In this document: piece by piece, positions 35,887 through 48,654 of the stretch
How the letters are laid out: every line of letters begins with the position of its first letter
Numbering within the stretch: the first letter of the stretch is position 1
NCBI GenBank assembly: GCA_029961685.1
Contig: JARWKL010000007.1
Location: 21,275,013-21,339,012, forward strand
Origin: Aristolochia californica
Lineage: Eukaryota; Streptophyta; Magnoliopsida; Piperales; Aristolochiaceae
Direction of reading: 5' to 3'
DNA: 64,000 bases
Notes under the pieces: generated by a model
What the model was told of the DNA's origin: nothing
Database searches by the model: none
Seen by the model: the letters and a program-made list of their open reading frames with translations, nothing else
Made by a program: the position numbers and the translations under genes

Positions 35887-37909
35887 GGATAACAAAACTT
35901 TTGTGTTCAGTTGTGGTGTGTGAATAGATATTTTTTATTTACACTAGTTATTATTTTAAATATTTTCCACACATCAACTATAAGATTTTTATTTTTTTGT
36001 GATATTTTTTGCCTTTTTTGTTTACGAGATGAAGGGGGAGCGAAAACTCAAAGTTCTGATTTAAGAAAAAAGTGTACATCTAAAATGGAAATACATAATG
36101 CACAAATGTAGAGAGGGATATTTCCAAAGAGTGTCTGTATGTTTTAGGGATCGTATGCAGTCTTTCGTTTTTATATCTAAGGTTTTGAAATCGTAGGGAA
36201 ATGGGGGAGATGGGTGATTTTTAACTGAGTGTTGACTTCAAATCCATAAGTCATTTCTTACAAAAATATAGCCCGTTACACATGACAAATCACATTACAA
36301 CCATCTATGATTGTTAGCTCAACTTTTTGAATATGGGCAAAATAATGGCTTGTTTGACTCGAGCAAATATCCCACCGCACGTTCACTTGAGAATTTAAGG
36401 TGCGTTTGTTATTCTCTTTAAAAGCTTTGGATCCATAGGTCATTTGAATCTTTAACATGTTTCTGGCATGCATATCCATTTTTAAAACATATGTAGAAAA
36501 AATCTCCTTCATGCAAAATTCCAAGATATTAGTTTTGGACTAGTGGAATTTCCCAAAATTGGACAACAAAACTTTTGTGTTCATTTGTGGTGTGTGAATA
36601 AATTTTCTTCATTTACTTTTTTTATTGCTTTAAAATTTTCTCCTACATCAACGAAGAAATTTTCATTTTTCTGTGATCTATTTGCCTTTTTGGTTTACGG
36701 GATGAAGGGAGAGCGAAAAACTCGAAGTTTTGATTTAAGAAAAATGTGTACATCTAAAACGGAAATGCACAACACACATATGCAGAGAGAGATAATTCCA
36801 AAGAGTGTCTGTAATTTTTAGGGATTGTAAGCACCTTTTCGTTTTTATATCTCAGGTTTTGCAATCGTCGGGAAAAATAGGTTGCGGAGGATTTTTAACT
36901 GAGTGTTGAATTGCGATCCATAAGTCAATTCATACAAAAATATAGCCCGTTACGAATGATAAATCACATTACAAACATCTATGATTAATTATGTCAGCTT
37001 TTTGCAAAAGGACAAAGTAATGGCATGTTTGACTCGTGTAAATATCCCACCGCAAGTTCACTTGAGAATTTAATGAGCGTTTGTTATTCTCTTTAAAAGC
37101 TTTGCATCCATAGCTCATTTGAATTTTTAACATGTTTCAAACATGCATATCCATTTTTAAAACATCTGTGGATGAAATCTCTTTCTTGCAAAATTCCAAG
37201 CTATTATGGTTAAACTAGTGGAATTTCCCAAAATTGGATAACAAAACTTTTGTGTTCATTTGAGTTGGGTGAATAAATTTTCTTCATTTATATTTGTTAT
37301 TGTTTTAATTTTTTTGCATACATCAACTATAAAATTTTCATTTTGTTGTAAGCTTTTTGCCTTGTTTGTTTTTGGGATGACGGGAGAGCGAAAAGTCAAA
37401 GCTTTGATTTATGAAAAAAGTGTACATCTAAAATGGAAAAGCACAATGCACAATTGTAGGGAGAGATAATTCCAAAGAGTGTCGGTAATTTTTATGGATT
37501 GTAAGCTCTTTTTAGTTTTTATATCTCAGGTTTTGCAATCGTCGGGAATAATTGGTGGCAGAGGACTTTTAACTGAGTGTTGAATTGCAATCCATAAGTA
37601 ATTTCATACAAAAATATAGCCCGTTACGCATGATAAATCAATTGACATTCATCCATGATTGTTAGATCAAATTTTTGAAAATGGGCAAAATAATGACTTG
37701 TTAGACTCGGGTAAATATCCCACCGCACGTTCACTTGAGAATTTAATGAGCCTTTGTTATTCTCTTTAAAAGCTTTGGATCCAAAGGTCATTTGAATCTT
37801 TAACATGTTTCCAGCATGCATATCCATTTTTAAAACAGTTGTGGAAAAAATCTCCTTCATGTAAAATTCCAAGCTTAATAGGGTTGGACAAATGGATTTT
37901 CCCAAACTT
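35887..37909. repeat. HOR trimer A-B-C (2,023 bp), core
   Basis: Starts: 35887, 36561, 37236. Core sub-family. The B is slightly diverged near its head (TTTTCTCCTACATCAACGAAG). Confidence 0.94.
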
Positions 37910-39929
37910 GGATAACAAAACTTTTGTGTTCATTTTTGATGTGTGAATAGATATTTTTTATTTACATTAGTTATTATTTTAAATATTTTCCACACATCAA
38001 CTATAAGATTTTTATTTTGTTGTGATCTTTTTTGCCTTTTTGTTTACGAGATGAAGGGGGAGCGAAAACTCAAAGTTCTGATTTAAGAAAAAAGTGTATA
38101 TCTAAAATGGAAATGCACAATGCACAAATGTAGACAGAGATATTTCCAAAGAGTGTCTGTATGTTTTAGGGATCGTATGCAGTCTTTCGTTTTTATATCT
38201 AAGGTTTATCAATCGTAGGGAAACGGGTAGGCGGGCGATTTTTAAGTGAGTGTTGACTTCAAGTCCATAAGTCATTTCTTACAAAAATATAGCCCGTTAC
38301 GCATGACAAATCACTTTACAATCATCTATGATTGTTAGCTCAACGTTTTGAATATGGGCAAAATAATGGCTTGTTTGACTCGGCAAATATCCCACCACAC
38401 GTTCACTTGAGAATTTAAGGAGCGTTTGTTATTCTCTTTAAAAGCTTTGAATCAGTAGGTCATTTGAATCTTTAACATGTTTCTGGCATGCATATCCATT
38501 TTTAAAACATGTGTAGAAAAATCTCCTTCATGTAAAATTCCAAGATATTAGTTTTGGACTAGTGGAATTTCCCAAACTTGGATAACAAAACTTTTGTGTT
38601 CATTTTTGGTGTGTGAATAAATTTTCTTTATTTATTTTTTTTATTGTTATAAACTTTTTCCGTCCATCAACTCTGAAATTTTCATTTTGCTGTAATTTAT
38701 TTGCCTTTTTTACTTTACGGGATGAAGGGAGAGCGAAAAACTCGATGTTTTGATTTAAGAAAAATGTGTACATCTAAAACGGAAATGCACAACACACATA
38801 TGTAGAGAGAGATAATTCCAAAGAGTGTCTGTAATTTTTAGGGATTGTAAGCACCTTTTCGTTTTTATATCTGAGGTTTTGCAATCGTCGAGAAAAATGG
38901 GTTGCGGAGGATTTTTAACTGAGTGTTGAATTGCGATCCATAAGTCAATTCATACAAAAATATAGCCCGTTACGCATGATAAATCACATTACAATCATCA
39001 ATGATTAATTTTGTCAGCTTTTTGCAAAAGGACAAAGTAATGGCATGTTTGACTCGTGTAAATATCCCATCGCAAGTTCACTTAAGAATTTAATGAGCGT
39101 TTGTTATTCTCTTTAAAACCTTTGCATCCATAGCTCATTTGAATCTTTAACATGTTTCAAACATGCATATCCATTTTTAAAATATGTGTGGATGAAAACT
39201 CTTTCTTGCAAAATTCCAAGCTATTATGGTTAAACTAGGGGAATTTCCCAAAATTGGATAACAAAATTTTTGTGTTCATTTGTGTTGGGTGAATAAATTT
39301 TCTTCATTTATATTTGTTATTGTTTTAAATTTTTTGCATACATCAACTATAAAATTTTCATTTTGTTGTAAGCTTTTTGCCTTGTTTGTTTTTGGGATGA
39401 AGGGAGAGCGAAAAGTGAAAGTTTTGATTTATGAAAAAAGTGTACATCTAAAATGGAAAAGCACAATGCACAATTGTAGGGAGAGATAATTCCAAAGAGT
39501 GTCTGTAATTTTTAGGGATTGTAAGAACTTTTTAGTTTTTATATCTCAGGTTTTGCAATCGTCGGGAAAAATTGGTGGCAGAGGATTGTTAACTGAGTGT
39601 TGAATTGCAATCCATAAGTCATTTCATACAAAAATATAGCCCATTACGCATGATAAATCAATTGACATTCATCTATGATTGTTAGATCAAATTTTTGAAA
39701 ATGGGCAAAATAATGACTTGTTAGACTCGGGAAAATATCCCACCGCACGTTCACTTGAGAATTTAATGAGCGTTTGTTATTCTCTTTAAAAGCTTTGGAT
39801 CCAAAGGTCATTTGAATCTTTAACATGTTTCCAGCATGCATATCCATTTTTAAAACATGTGTGGAAATAATCTCCTTCATTTAAAATTCCAAGCTTAATA
39901 GGGTTGGACTAATGGAATTTCCCAAACTT
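37910..39929. repeat. HOR trimer A-B-C (2,020 bp), core
   Basis: Starts: 37910, 38580, 39256. With the next two units it shares A variants not seen to the left: TTTTTAAGTGAGTGTTGAC and AAGTCCATAAGTC. The B variant CCGTCCATCAACTCTGAAA is shared with the B at 40603. Confidence 0.94.
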
Positions 39930-41952
39930 GGATAACAAAACTTTTGTGTTCATTTTTGGTGTGTGAATAGATATTTTTTATTTACATTAGTTATTATTTT
40001 AAATATTTTCCACACATCAACTATAAGATTTTTATTTTGTTGTGATCTTTTTTGCCTTTTTGTTTACGAGATGAAGGGGGAGCGAAAACTCAAAGTTCTG
40101 ATTTAAGAAAAAAGTGTACATCTAAAATGGAAATGCACAACGCACAAATGTAGAGAGAGATATTTCCAAAGAGTGTCTGTATATTTTAGGGATCGTATGC
40201 AGTCTTTCATTTTTATATCTAAGGTTTTGCAATCGTAGGGAAACGGGGTAGGCGGGCGATTTTTAAGTGAGTGTTGACTTAAAGTCCATAAGTCATTTCT
40301 TACAAAAATATAGCCCGTTACGCATGAGAAATCACTTTACAATCATCTATGATTGTTAGCTCAACTTTTTGAATATAGGCAAAATAATGGCTTGTTTGAC
40401 TCGGGCAAATATCCCACCACACGTTCACTTGAGAATTTAAGGAGCGTTTGTTATTCTCTTTAAAAGCTTTGGATCCATAGGTCATTTGAATCTTTAACAT
40501 GTTTCTGGCATGCATATCCATTTTTAAAACATGTGTAGAAAAAATCTCCTTGATGTAAAATTCCAAGATATTAGTTTTGGACTAGTGGAATTTCCCAAAC
40601 TTGGATAACAAAACTTTTGTGTTCATTTGTGGTGTGTGAATAAATTTTCTTCATTTAATTTTTTTATTGTTTTAAACTTTTTCCGTCCATCAACTCTGAA
40701 ATTTTCATTTTGCTGTGATCTATTTGCCTTTTTTACTTTACGGGATGAAGGGAGAGCGAAAAACTCGAAGTTTTGATTTAAGAAAAATGTGTACATCTAA
40801 AACGGAAATACACAACACACATATGTAGAGAGAGATAATTCCAAAGAGTGTCTGTAATTTTTAGGGATTGTAAGCACCTTTTTGTTTTTATATCTCAGGT
40901 TTTGCAATCGTCGGGAAAAATGGGTTGCGGAGGATTTTTAACTAATTGTTGAATGGCAATCCATAAGACATTTCATACAAAAATATAGCCCGTTATGCAT
41001 GATAAATCACATTACAATCATCTATGATTAATTATGTCAGCTTTTTGCAAAAGGACAAAGTAATGGCATGTTTGACTCGGGTAAATATCCCATCGCAAGT
41101 TCACCTGAGAATTTAATGAGCGTTTGTTATTCTGTTTAAAAGATTTGCATCCATAGCTCATTTTCATCTTTAACACGTTTCAAACATGCATTTCCATTTT
41201 TTAAAAATGTGTGGATGAAATCTCTTTCTTGCAAAATTCCAAGCTATTATGGTTAAACTAGTGGAATTTCCCAAAATTGGATAACAAAACTTTTGTGTTC
41301 ATTTGTGTAGGGTGAATAAATTTTCTTTATTTATATTTGTTATTGTGTTAAATTTTTTGCATACATCAACTATAAAATTTTTATTTTGTTGTATGGTTTT
41401 TGCCATGTTTGTTTTCGGGATGAAGGGAGAGGGCAAAGTCAAAGTTTTGATTTATGAAAAAAGTGTACATCTAAAATGGAAAAGCGCAATGCACAATTGT
41501 AGGGAGAGATAATTCCAAAGAGTGTCGATAATTTTTAGTGATTGTAAGCACTTTTTAGTTTTTATATCTCAGGTTTTGCAATCGTCCGGAAAAATTGGTG
41601 GCAGAGGATTTTTAACTGTGTGTTGAATTGCATTCCATAAGTCATTTCATACAAAAATATGGCCCGTTACGCATGATAAATCACTTTACATTCATCTATG
41701 ATTGTTAGATCAAATTTTTGAAAATGGGAAAATAAGGACTTGTTAGACTCGGGTAAATATCCCACCGCACGTTCACTTGAGAATTTAATGAGCGTTTGTT
41801 ATTCTCTTTAAAAGCTTTGGATCCAAATGGTCATTTGAATCTTTAACATGTTTCCAGCATGCATATCCATTTTTAAAACATGTGTGGAAAAAATCTCCTT
41901 CATGTAAAATTCCAAGATTAATAGGGTTTGACTAATGGAATTTCCCAAACTT
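39930..41952. repeat. HOR trimer A-B-C (2,023 bp), core
   Basis: Starts: 39930, 40603, 41279. Very similar to the preceding unit, sharing TTTTTAAGTGAGTG and GGGGTAGGCGGGCG in A and CCGTCCATCAACTCTG in B. This suggests a recent copying step of one HOR. Confidence 0.94.
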
Positions 41953-43300
41953 GGATAACAAAACTTTTGTGTTCATTTGTGGTGTGTGAATAGATATTTT
42001 TTATTTACATTAGTTATTATTTTAAATATTTTCCACACATCAACTATAAGATTTTTATTTTGTTGTGATCTTTTTTGCCTTTTTGTTTACGAGATGAAGG
42101 GGGAGCGAAAACTTAAAGTTCTGATTTAAGAAAAAAGTGTACATCTAAAATGGAAATGCACAATGCACAATTGTAGAGAGAGATATTTCCAAAGAGTGTC
42201 TGTATGTTTTAGGGATCGTATGCAGTCTTTCGTTTTTATATCTAAGGTTTTGCAATCGTAGGGAAACGGGGTAGGCAGGCGATTTTTAAGTGAGTGTTGA
42301 CTTCAAGTCCATAAGTCATTTCTTACAAAAATATAGCCCGTTACGCATGACAAATCACTTTACAATCATCTATGATTGTTAGCTCAATTTTTTGAATATG
42401 GGCAAAATAATGGCTTGTTTGACTCGGGCAAATATCTCACCGCACGTTCACTTGAGAATTTAAGGAGCGTTTGTTATTCTCTTTAAAAGCTTTGGATCCG
42501 TAGGTCATTTGAATCTTTAACATGTTTCTGGCATGCATATCCATTTTTAAAACATGTGTAGAAAAAATCTCCTTCATGTAAAATTCCAAGATATTAGTTT
42601 TGGACTAGTGGAATTTCCCAAACTTGGATAACAAAACTTTTGGGTTCATATGTGGTGTGTGAATAAATTTTCTTCATTTAATTTTTTTATTGTTTTAAAC
42701 TTTTTCCGTACATCAAGTATGAAATTTTCATTTTGTTGCGATCTATTTGAGTTTTTTGTTTACGGGATGAAGGGAGAGCGAAAAACTTGAAGTTTTGATT
42801 TAAGAAAAATGTGTACATCTAAAACGGAAATGAACAACACACATATGTAGAGAGAGATAATTCCGAAGAGTATCTGTAAGTTTTAGGGATTGTAAGCACC
42901 TTTTCGTTTTTATATCTCAGGTTTTGCAATCGTCGGGAAAAATGGGTTCCGGAGGATTTTTAATTGATTGTTGAATTGAAATACATAAGTCATTTCATGA
43001 AAAAATATATCCCGTTACGCATGATAAATCACTTTACATTCATCTATGATTGTTAGAACAAATTTTTGAAAATCGGCAAAATAATGACTTGTTAGACTCG
43101 GGTAAATATCCCACCGCACGTTCACCAGAAAATTTAATGAGCATTTGTTATTCTCTTTAAAAGCTTTGGATCCATAGGTCATTTGAGTCTTTAACATGTT
43201 TCAAGCATGCATTTCCATTTTTAAAACTTGTGTGGAAAAAATCTCCTTCATGTAAAATTCCATGCTTAATAGGGTTGGACTATTGGAATTTCCCAAACTT
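41953..43300. repeat. HOR dimer A, B/C (1,348 bp)
   Basis: Starts: 41953 (A, core sub-family) and 42626 (B to about 42980, C from about 43030). It has the same length and arrangement as 24425-25772, but the breakpoint is earlier: here the shared tract continues as CACTTTACATTC (C-type), while at 25100 it continues as CACATTACAATC (B-type). Confidence 0.9.
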
Positions 43301-46300
43301 GGATAACAAAACTTTTTTGTTCATTTGTGGTGTGTGAATAGATTTTTTTTTTTTTACATTAGTTATTATTTTAAATATTTTCCAAACATCAACTATAAAA
43401 TTTTTATTTTGTTGTGATCTTTTTTCCCTTTTTTGTTTACGGGATGAAGGGGGAACTAAAACTCAAAGTTCTGATTTAAGAAAAAAGTGTACATCTAAAA
43501 TGGAAATGCACAATGCACAAATGTAGAGAGAGATATTTCCAAAGAGTGTTTGTATGTTTTAGGGATCGTATGCACTCTTTCCTTTTTATATGTAAGGTTT
43601 TGCAATCGTCGGGAAACAGGGGAGGCGGGCGATTTTTAACTCAGTGTTTGACTTCAAATCCATAAGTCATTTCTTACAAAAATATAGCCCGTTACGCATA
43701 AAAAATCACTTTACAATCATCTATGATTGTTAGATCAACTTTTTGAATATGGGCAAAATAATGGCTTGTTTGACTCGGGCAAATATCCCACCGCACGTTC
43801 TCTTGAGAATTTAATGAGCGTTTGTTATTCACTTTAAAAGCTTTGGATCCATAGGTCATTTGAATCTTTAACATGTTTCATGCATGCATATCCATTTTTA
43901 AAACATGTGTAGAAAAAATCTCCTTCATGTAAAATTCCAAGATATTAGTTTTGGACTAGTGGAATTTCCCAAACTTGGATAACAAAACTTTTGTGTTCAT
44001 TTGTGGTGTGTGAATAAATTTTCTTCATTTACTTTTTTTATTTTTTTAAACTTTTTCCGTACATCAACTATGAAATTTTCATTTTGCTATGATCTATTTG
44101 CCTTTTTTGTTTACGGGATGAAGGGAAAGCGAAAAACTCGAAGTTTTGCTTTAAGAAAAATGTGTAGAGAGAGATAATTCCAAAGAGTGTGTAATTTTTA
44201 GGGATTGTAAGCACCTTTTCGTTTTTATATATCAGGTTTTGCAATCGTCGGGAAAAATGGGTTGTGGAGGATTTTTAACTGAGTGTTGAATTGCAATCCA
44301 TAAGTCATTTCATACAAAAATATAGCATGTTACGCATGATAAATCACATTAGAATCATCTATGATTATCTATGTCAGCTTTTTGCAAATGGGCAAAATAA
44401 TGGCATGTTTGACTCGGGTAAATATCCCACGCCAAGTTCACTTGAGAATTTAATGAGCGTTCGTTATTCTCTTTAAAAGCTTTGCATCCATAGCTCATTT
44501 GCATCTTTAACATGTTTCAAACATGCATATCCATTTTTAAAACATGTGTCGATGAAATGTCTTTCTTGCAAAATTCCAAGCTATTAGGGTTAAATTAGTG
44601 GAATTTCCCAAAATTGAAAAACAAAACTTTTGTGTTCATTTGTGTTGGGTGAATAAATTTTATTTATTTATATTTTTTATTGTTTTAAATTTTTTCCATA
44701 CATCAACTATAAAATTTTCATTTTGTTGTAAGCTTTTTGCCTTGTTTGTTTTCAGGATGAAGGGAGTGCGAAAAGTCAAAGTTTTGATTTATGAAAAAAG
44801 TGTACATCTAAAATGGAAATGCACAATCCACAAATGTAGAGAGAGATATTTCCAAAGAGTGTCTGTATGTTTTAGGGATCGTATGCAGTCTTTCGTTTTT
44901 ATATCTAAGGTTTTGCAATCGTAGGGAAATGGGGGAGAGGGGCGATTTTTAACTGCGTGTTGACTTCAAATCTATAATTCATTTCTTACAAAAATATAGC
45001 CCGTTACGCATGACAAATCACATTACAACCATCTATGATTTTTAGCTCAACTTTTTGAATATCGGCAAAATAATGGCTTGTTTGACTTGGGCAAATATCC
45101 CACCGCACGTTCACTTGAGAATTTAAAGAGCGTTTGTTATTCTCTTTAAAAGCTTTGGATCCATAGGTCATTTGAATCTTTAACATGTTTCTGGCATGCA
45201 TATCCATTTTTAAAACATATGTAGAAAAAATCTCCTTCATGTAAAATTCCATGATAAGTTTTGGACTAGTGGAATTTCCCAAACTTGGTAACAAAAATTT
45301 TGTGTTCATTTGTGGTGTGTGAATAAATTTTCTTCATTTACTTTTTTTATTGTTTTAAACATTTTCCGTACATCAACTATGAAATTTTCATTTTGTTGTG
45401 ATCTATTAGCCTTTTTTGTTTACGGGATGAAGGGAGAGTGAAAAACTCAAAGTTTTGATTTAAGAAAAATGTGTACATCTAAAACGGAAATGCACAACAC
45501 ACATATGTAGAGAGAGATAATTCAAAAGAGTGTCTATAATTTTTAGGGATTGTAAGCACCTTTTCGTTTTTATATCTCAGGTTTTGCAATCGTCGGGAAA
45601 AATGGGTTGCGGAGGATTTTTAACTGAGTGTTGAATTGCAATCCATAAGTCATTTCATACAAAAATATAGCCCGTTACGCATGATAAATCACATTACAAT
45701 CATCTATGATTAATTATGTCAGCTTTTTGCAAAAGGACAAAGTAATGGCATGTTTGACTCGGGTAAATATCCCATCGCAAGTTCACTTGAGAATTTAATG
45801 AGCGTTTGTTATTCTCTTTAAAAGTTTTGCATCCATAGCTCATTTGCATATTTAACATGTTTCAAACATGTATATCCATTTTTAAAACATGTGTGGAAGA
45901 AATCTCTTTCTTGCAAAATTCCAAACTATTATGGTTAAACTAGTGGAATTTCCCAAAATTGGATAACAAAACTTTTGTGTTCATTTGTGTTGGGAGAATA
46001 AATTTTTTATTATTTATATTTGTTATCGTTTTAAATTTTTTGCATACATCAACTATAAAATTTTCATTTTGTTGTAAGCTTTTTGCCTTGTTTGTTTTCG
46101 GGATGAAGGGAGAGCGAAAAGTCAAAGTTTTGATTTATGAAAAAAGTGTACATCTAAAATGGAAAAGCACAATGCATAATTGTAGGGAGAGATAATTCCA
46201 AAGAGTGTCGGTCATTTTTAGGGATTGTAAGCTCTTTTTAGTTTTTATATCTCAGGTTTTGCTATCGTCGGGAAAAATTGGTGGCAGAGGATTTTTAACT

Positions 46301-46635
46301 GAGTGTTGAATTGCAATCCATAAGTCATTTCATACAAAAATATAGCCCGTTACGCATGATAAATCACTTTACATTCATCTATGATTGTTAGATCAAATTT
46401 TTGAAAATGGGCAAAATAATGACTTGTTAGACTCGGGTAAATATCCCAGCGCACGTTCACTTGAGAATTTACTAAGCGTTTGTTATTCTCTTTAAAAGCT
46501 TTGGATCCAAAGGTCATTTGAATCTTTAACATGTTTCTAGCATGCATATCCATTTTTAAAACATGTGTGGAAAAAATCTCCTTCATGTAAAATTCCAAGC
46601 TTAATAGGGTTGGACTAATGGAATTTCCCAAACTT
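43301..46635. repeat. Pentamer HOR: A, B, C/A, B, C (3,335 bp)
   Basis: Starts: 43301 (A, with the CTCTTTCCTTTTTATATG variant), 43977 (B, 639 bp with a ~35-bp deletion at 44161), 44616 (C to about 44800, then A), 45287 (B) and 45961 (C). The C/A chimera replaces a C and an A and is followed by B, as in 845-4146. The last B and C return to the core sub-family. Confidence 0.9.
44159..44172. repeat. Deletion scar at TGTA (about 35 bp lost)
   Basis: In this B monomer AAAAATGTGTA joins GAGAGAGATAATTCC. In normal B copies, TGTACATC and ATGTAGAGAG flank the missing AAAACGGAAATGCAC segment. Monomer length falls to 639 bp. Confidence 0.9.
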
Positions 46636-48654
46636 GGATAACAAAACTTTTGTGTTCATTTGTGGTGTGTGAATAGATATTTTTTATTTACATTAGTTAT
46701 TATTTTAAATATTTTTCACACATCAACTATCAGATTTTCATTTTGTTGTGATCTTTTTTGCCTTTTTTGTTTACGAGATGAAGGGGGAGCGAAAACTCAA
46801 AGTTCTGATTTAAGAAAAAAGTGTACATCTAAAATGGAAATGCACAATGCACAAATGCAGAGAGAGATATTTCCAAAGAGTGTCTGTATGTTTTAGGGAT
46901 CGTATGCACTCTTTCGTTTTTATATCTAAGGTTTTGCAATCATCGGGAAACGGGGGGGGGGGAGATTTTTAACTGAGTGTTGACTTCAAATCCATAAGTC
47001 ATTTCTTACAAAAATATAGCCCGTTACGCATGACAAATCACTTTACAATCATCTATGATTCTTAGCTCAACTTTTTAAATATGGGCAAAATAATGGCTTG
47101 TTTGACTCGGAAAAATATCCCACCGCACGTTCACTTGAGAATTTAATGAGCGTTTGTCATTCTCTTCAAAAGCTTTGGATCCATACATCATTTGAATCTT
47201 TAACATCTCTAGCATGCATATCCATGTTTAAAACATGTGTAGAAAAAATCTCGTTCATGTAAAATTCAAAGATATAAGTTTTGGACAAGTCGAATTTCCT
47301 AAACTTGGATAACAAAACTTTTATGTTCATTTGTGGTGTGTGAATAAATTTTCTTCATTTACTTTTTTTATTGCTTTAAACTTTTTTCGTACATCAACTA
47401 TGAAATTTTCATTTTGCTGTGATCTATGTGCCTTTTTTGTCTACAGGATGAAGGGAGAGAGAAAAACGCGAAGTTTTGATTTAAGAAAAATGTGTACATC
47501 TAAAACGGAAATGCACAATGCACATATGTAGAGAGAGATAATTCCAAAGTGTGTCTGTAATTTTTAGGGATTGTAAGCGCCTTTTCATTTTTATATCTCA
47601 GGTTTTGCAATCGTCGGGAAAAATGGTTTTCAGAGGATTTTTAACTGAGTGTAGAATTGCAATCCATAAGTCATTTCATACAAAAATAAATCCCATTACG
47701 CATGATAAATCACATTACAATCATCTATGATTAATTATGTCAGCTTTTTGCAAATGGGCAAAATAATGGCATGTTTGACTCGGGTAAATATCCCACGCCA
47801 AGTTCACTTGAGAATTTAATGAGCGTTTGTTATTCTCTTCAAAATATTTGCATCCATAGCTCATTTGAATCTTTAGCTTGTTTCAAAATGCATATCCATT
47901 TTTAAAACATGTGTGGAGGAAATCTCTTTCTTGCAAAATTCCAAGCTATTAGGGTTAAACTAGTGGAATTTCCCAAAATTGGATGACAAAACTTTTGCGT
48001 TCATTTGTGTTGGGTGAATAAATTTTCTTTATTTATATTTGTTATTGTTTTAAATTTTTTCCATACATCAACTTTAAAATTTTCATTTTGTTGTAAGCTT
48101 TTTGCCTTGTTTGTTTTCGGGATGAAGGGAAAGCGAAAAGTCACAGTTTTGATTTAAGAAAAAAGTGTACATCTAAAATGGAAAAGCACAATGCACAATT
48201 GTAGGGAGAGATAATTCCAAAGAGTGTCTGTAATCTTTAGGGATTGTGAACTCTTTTTAGTTTTTATATCTCAGGTTTTGCAATCGTCGGAAAACATTGG
48301 TGACAAAGGATTTTTAACTAAGTGCTGAATTGCAATCCATAAGTCATTTTATGCAAAAATATAGCCCGTTACGCATGATAAATCACTTTACAATCATCTA
48401 TGATTGTTAGATCAAATTTTTGAAAATGGGAAAAATAATGACTTGTTATACTCGGGAAAATATCGCACCACACTTTCACTTGAGAATTTAATGAGCGTTT
48501 GTTATTCTCTTTAAAAGCTTTGGATCCATAGGTCATTTGAATCTTTAACATGTTTCAAGCATGCATATCCATTTTTAAAACATGTGTAGAAAAAATCTCC
48601 TTCATGTAAAATTCCAAGCTTAATAGGGTTGGACTAATGGAATTTCCCAAACTT
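46636..48654. repeat. HOR trimer A-B-C (2,019 bp)
   Basis: Starts: 46636, 47307, 47981. The A is a hybrid of core markers (TTTACGAGATG) and ordinary ones (GCACTCTTTCG) and has an 11-G run at 46952-46962. From the B onward the units revert to the general type (CAATGCACATATG, GGGCAAAATAATGG). Confidence 0.93.
46952..46962. repeat. Run of 11 G in a class A patch
   Basis: The sequence reads GGGAAAC followed by 11 G and then AGATTTTTAAC. The following GGCGGGCG of other A copies is absent, so the run may have arisen with loss of the neighbouring bases. With the upstream GGG it fits a G3+N1-7 quadruplex pattern, which ordinary A copies, with three usable G runs, do not. It could also be a homopolymer sequencing error. 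Confidence 0.7.

Noticed and set aside
43343..43355. T13 run at the head of an A monomer (a similar T11 run near 52735)
   Set aside because: Explained by A-to-T changes inside the normal ATATTTTTTATTTAC stretch; not a separate element.
44598..44924. 108-codon plus-strand frame, the longest in the window
   Set aside because: It runs across the C-to-A switch of a chimeric monomer (44616-45286); its length comes from the chimera joining two frames.
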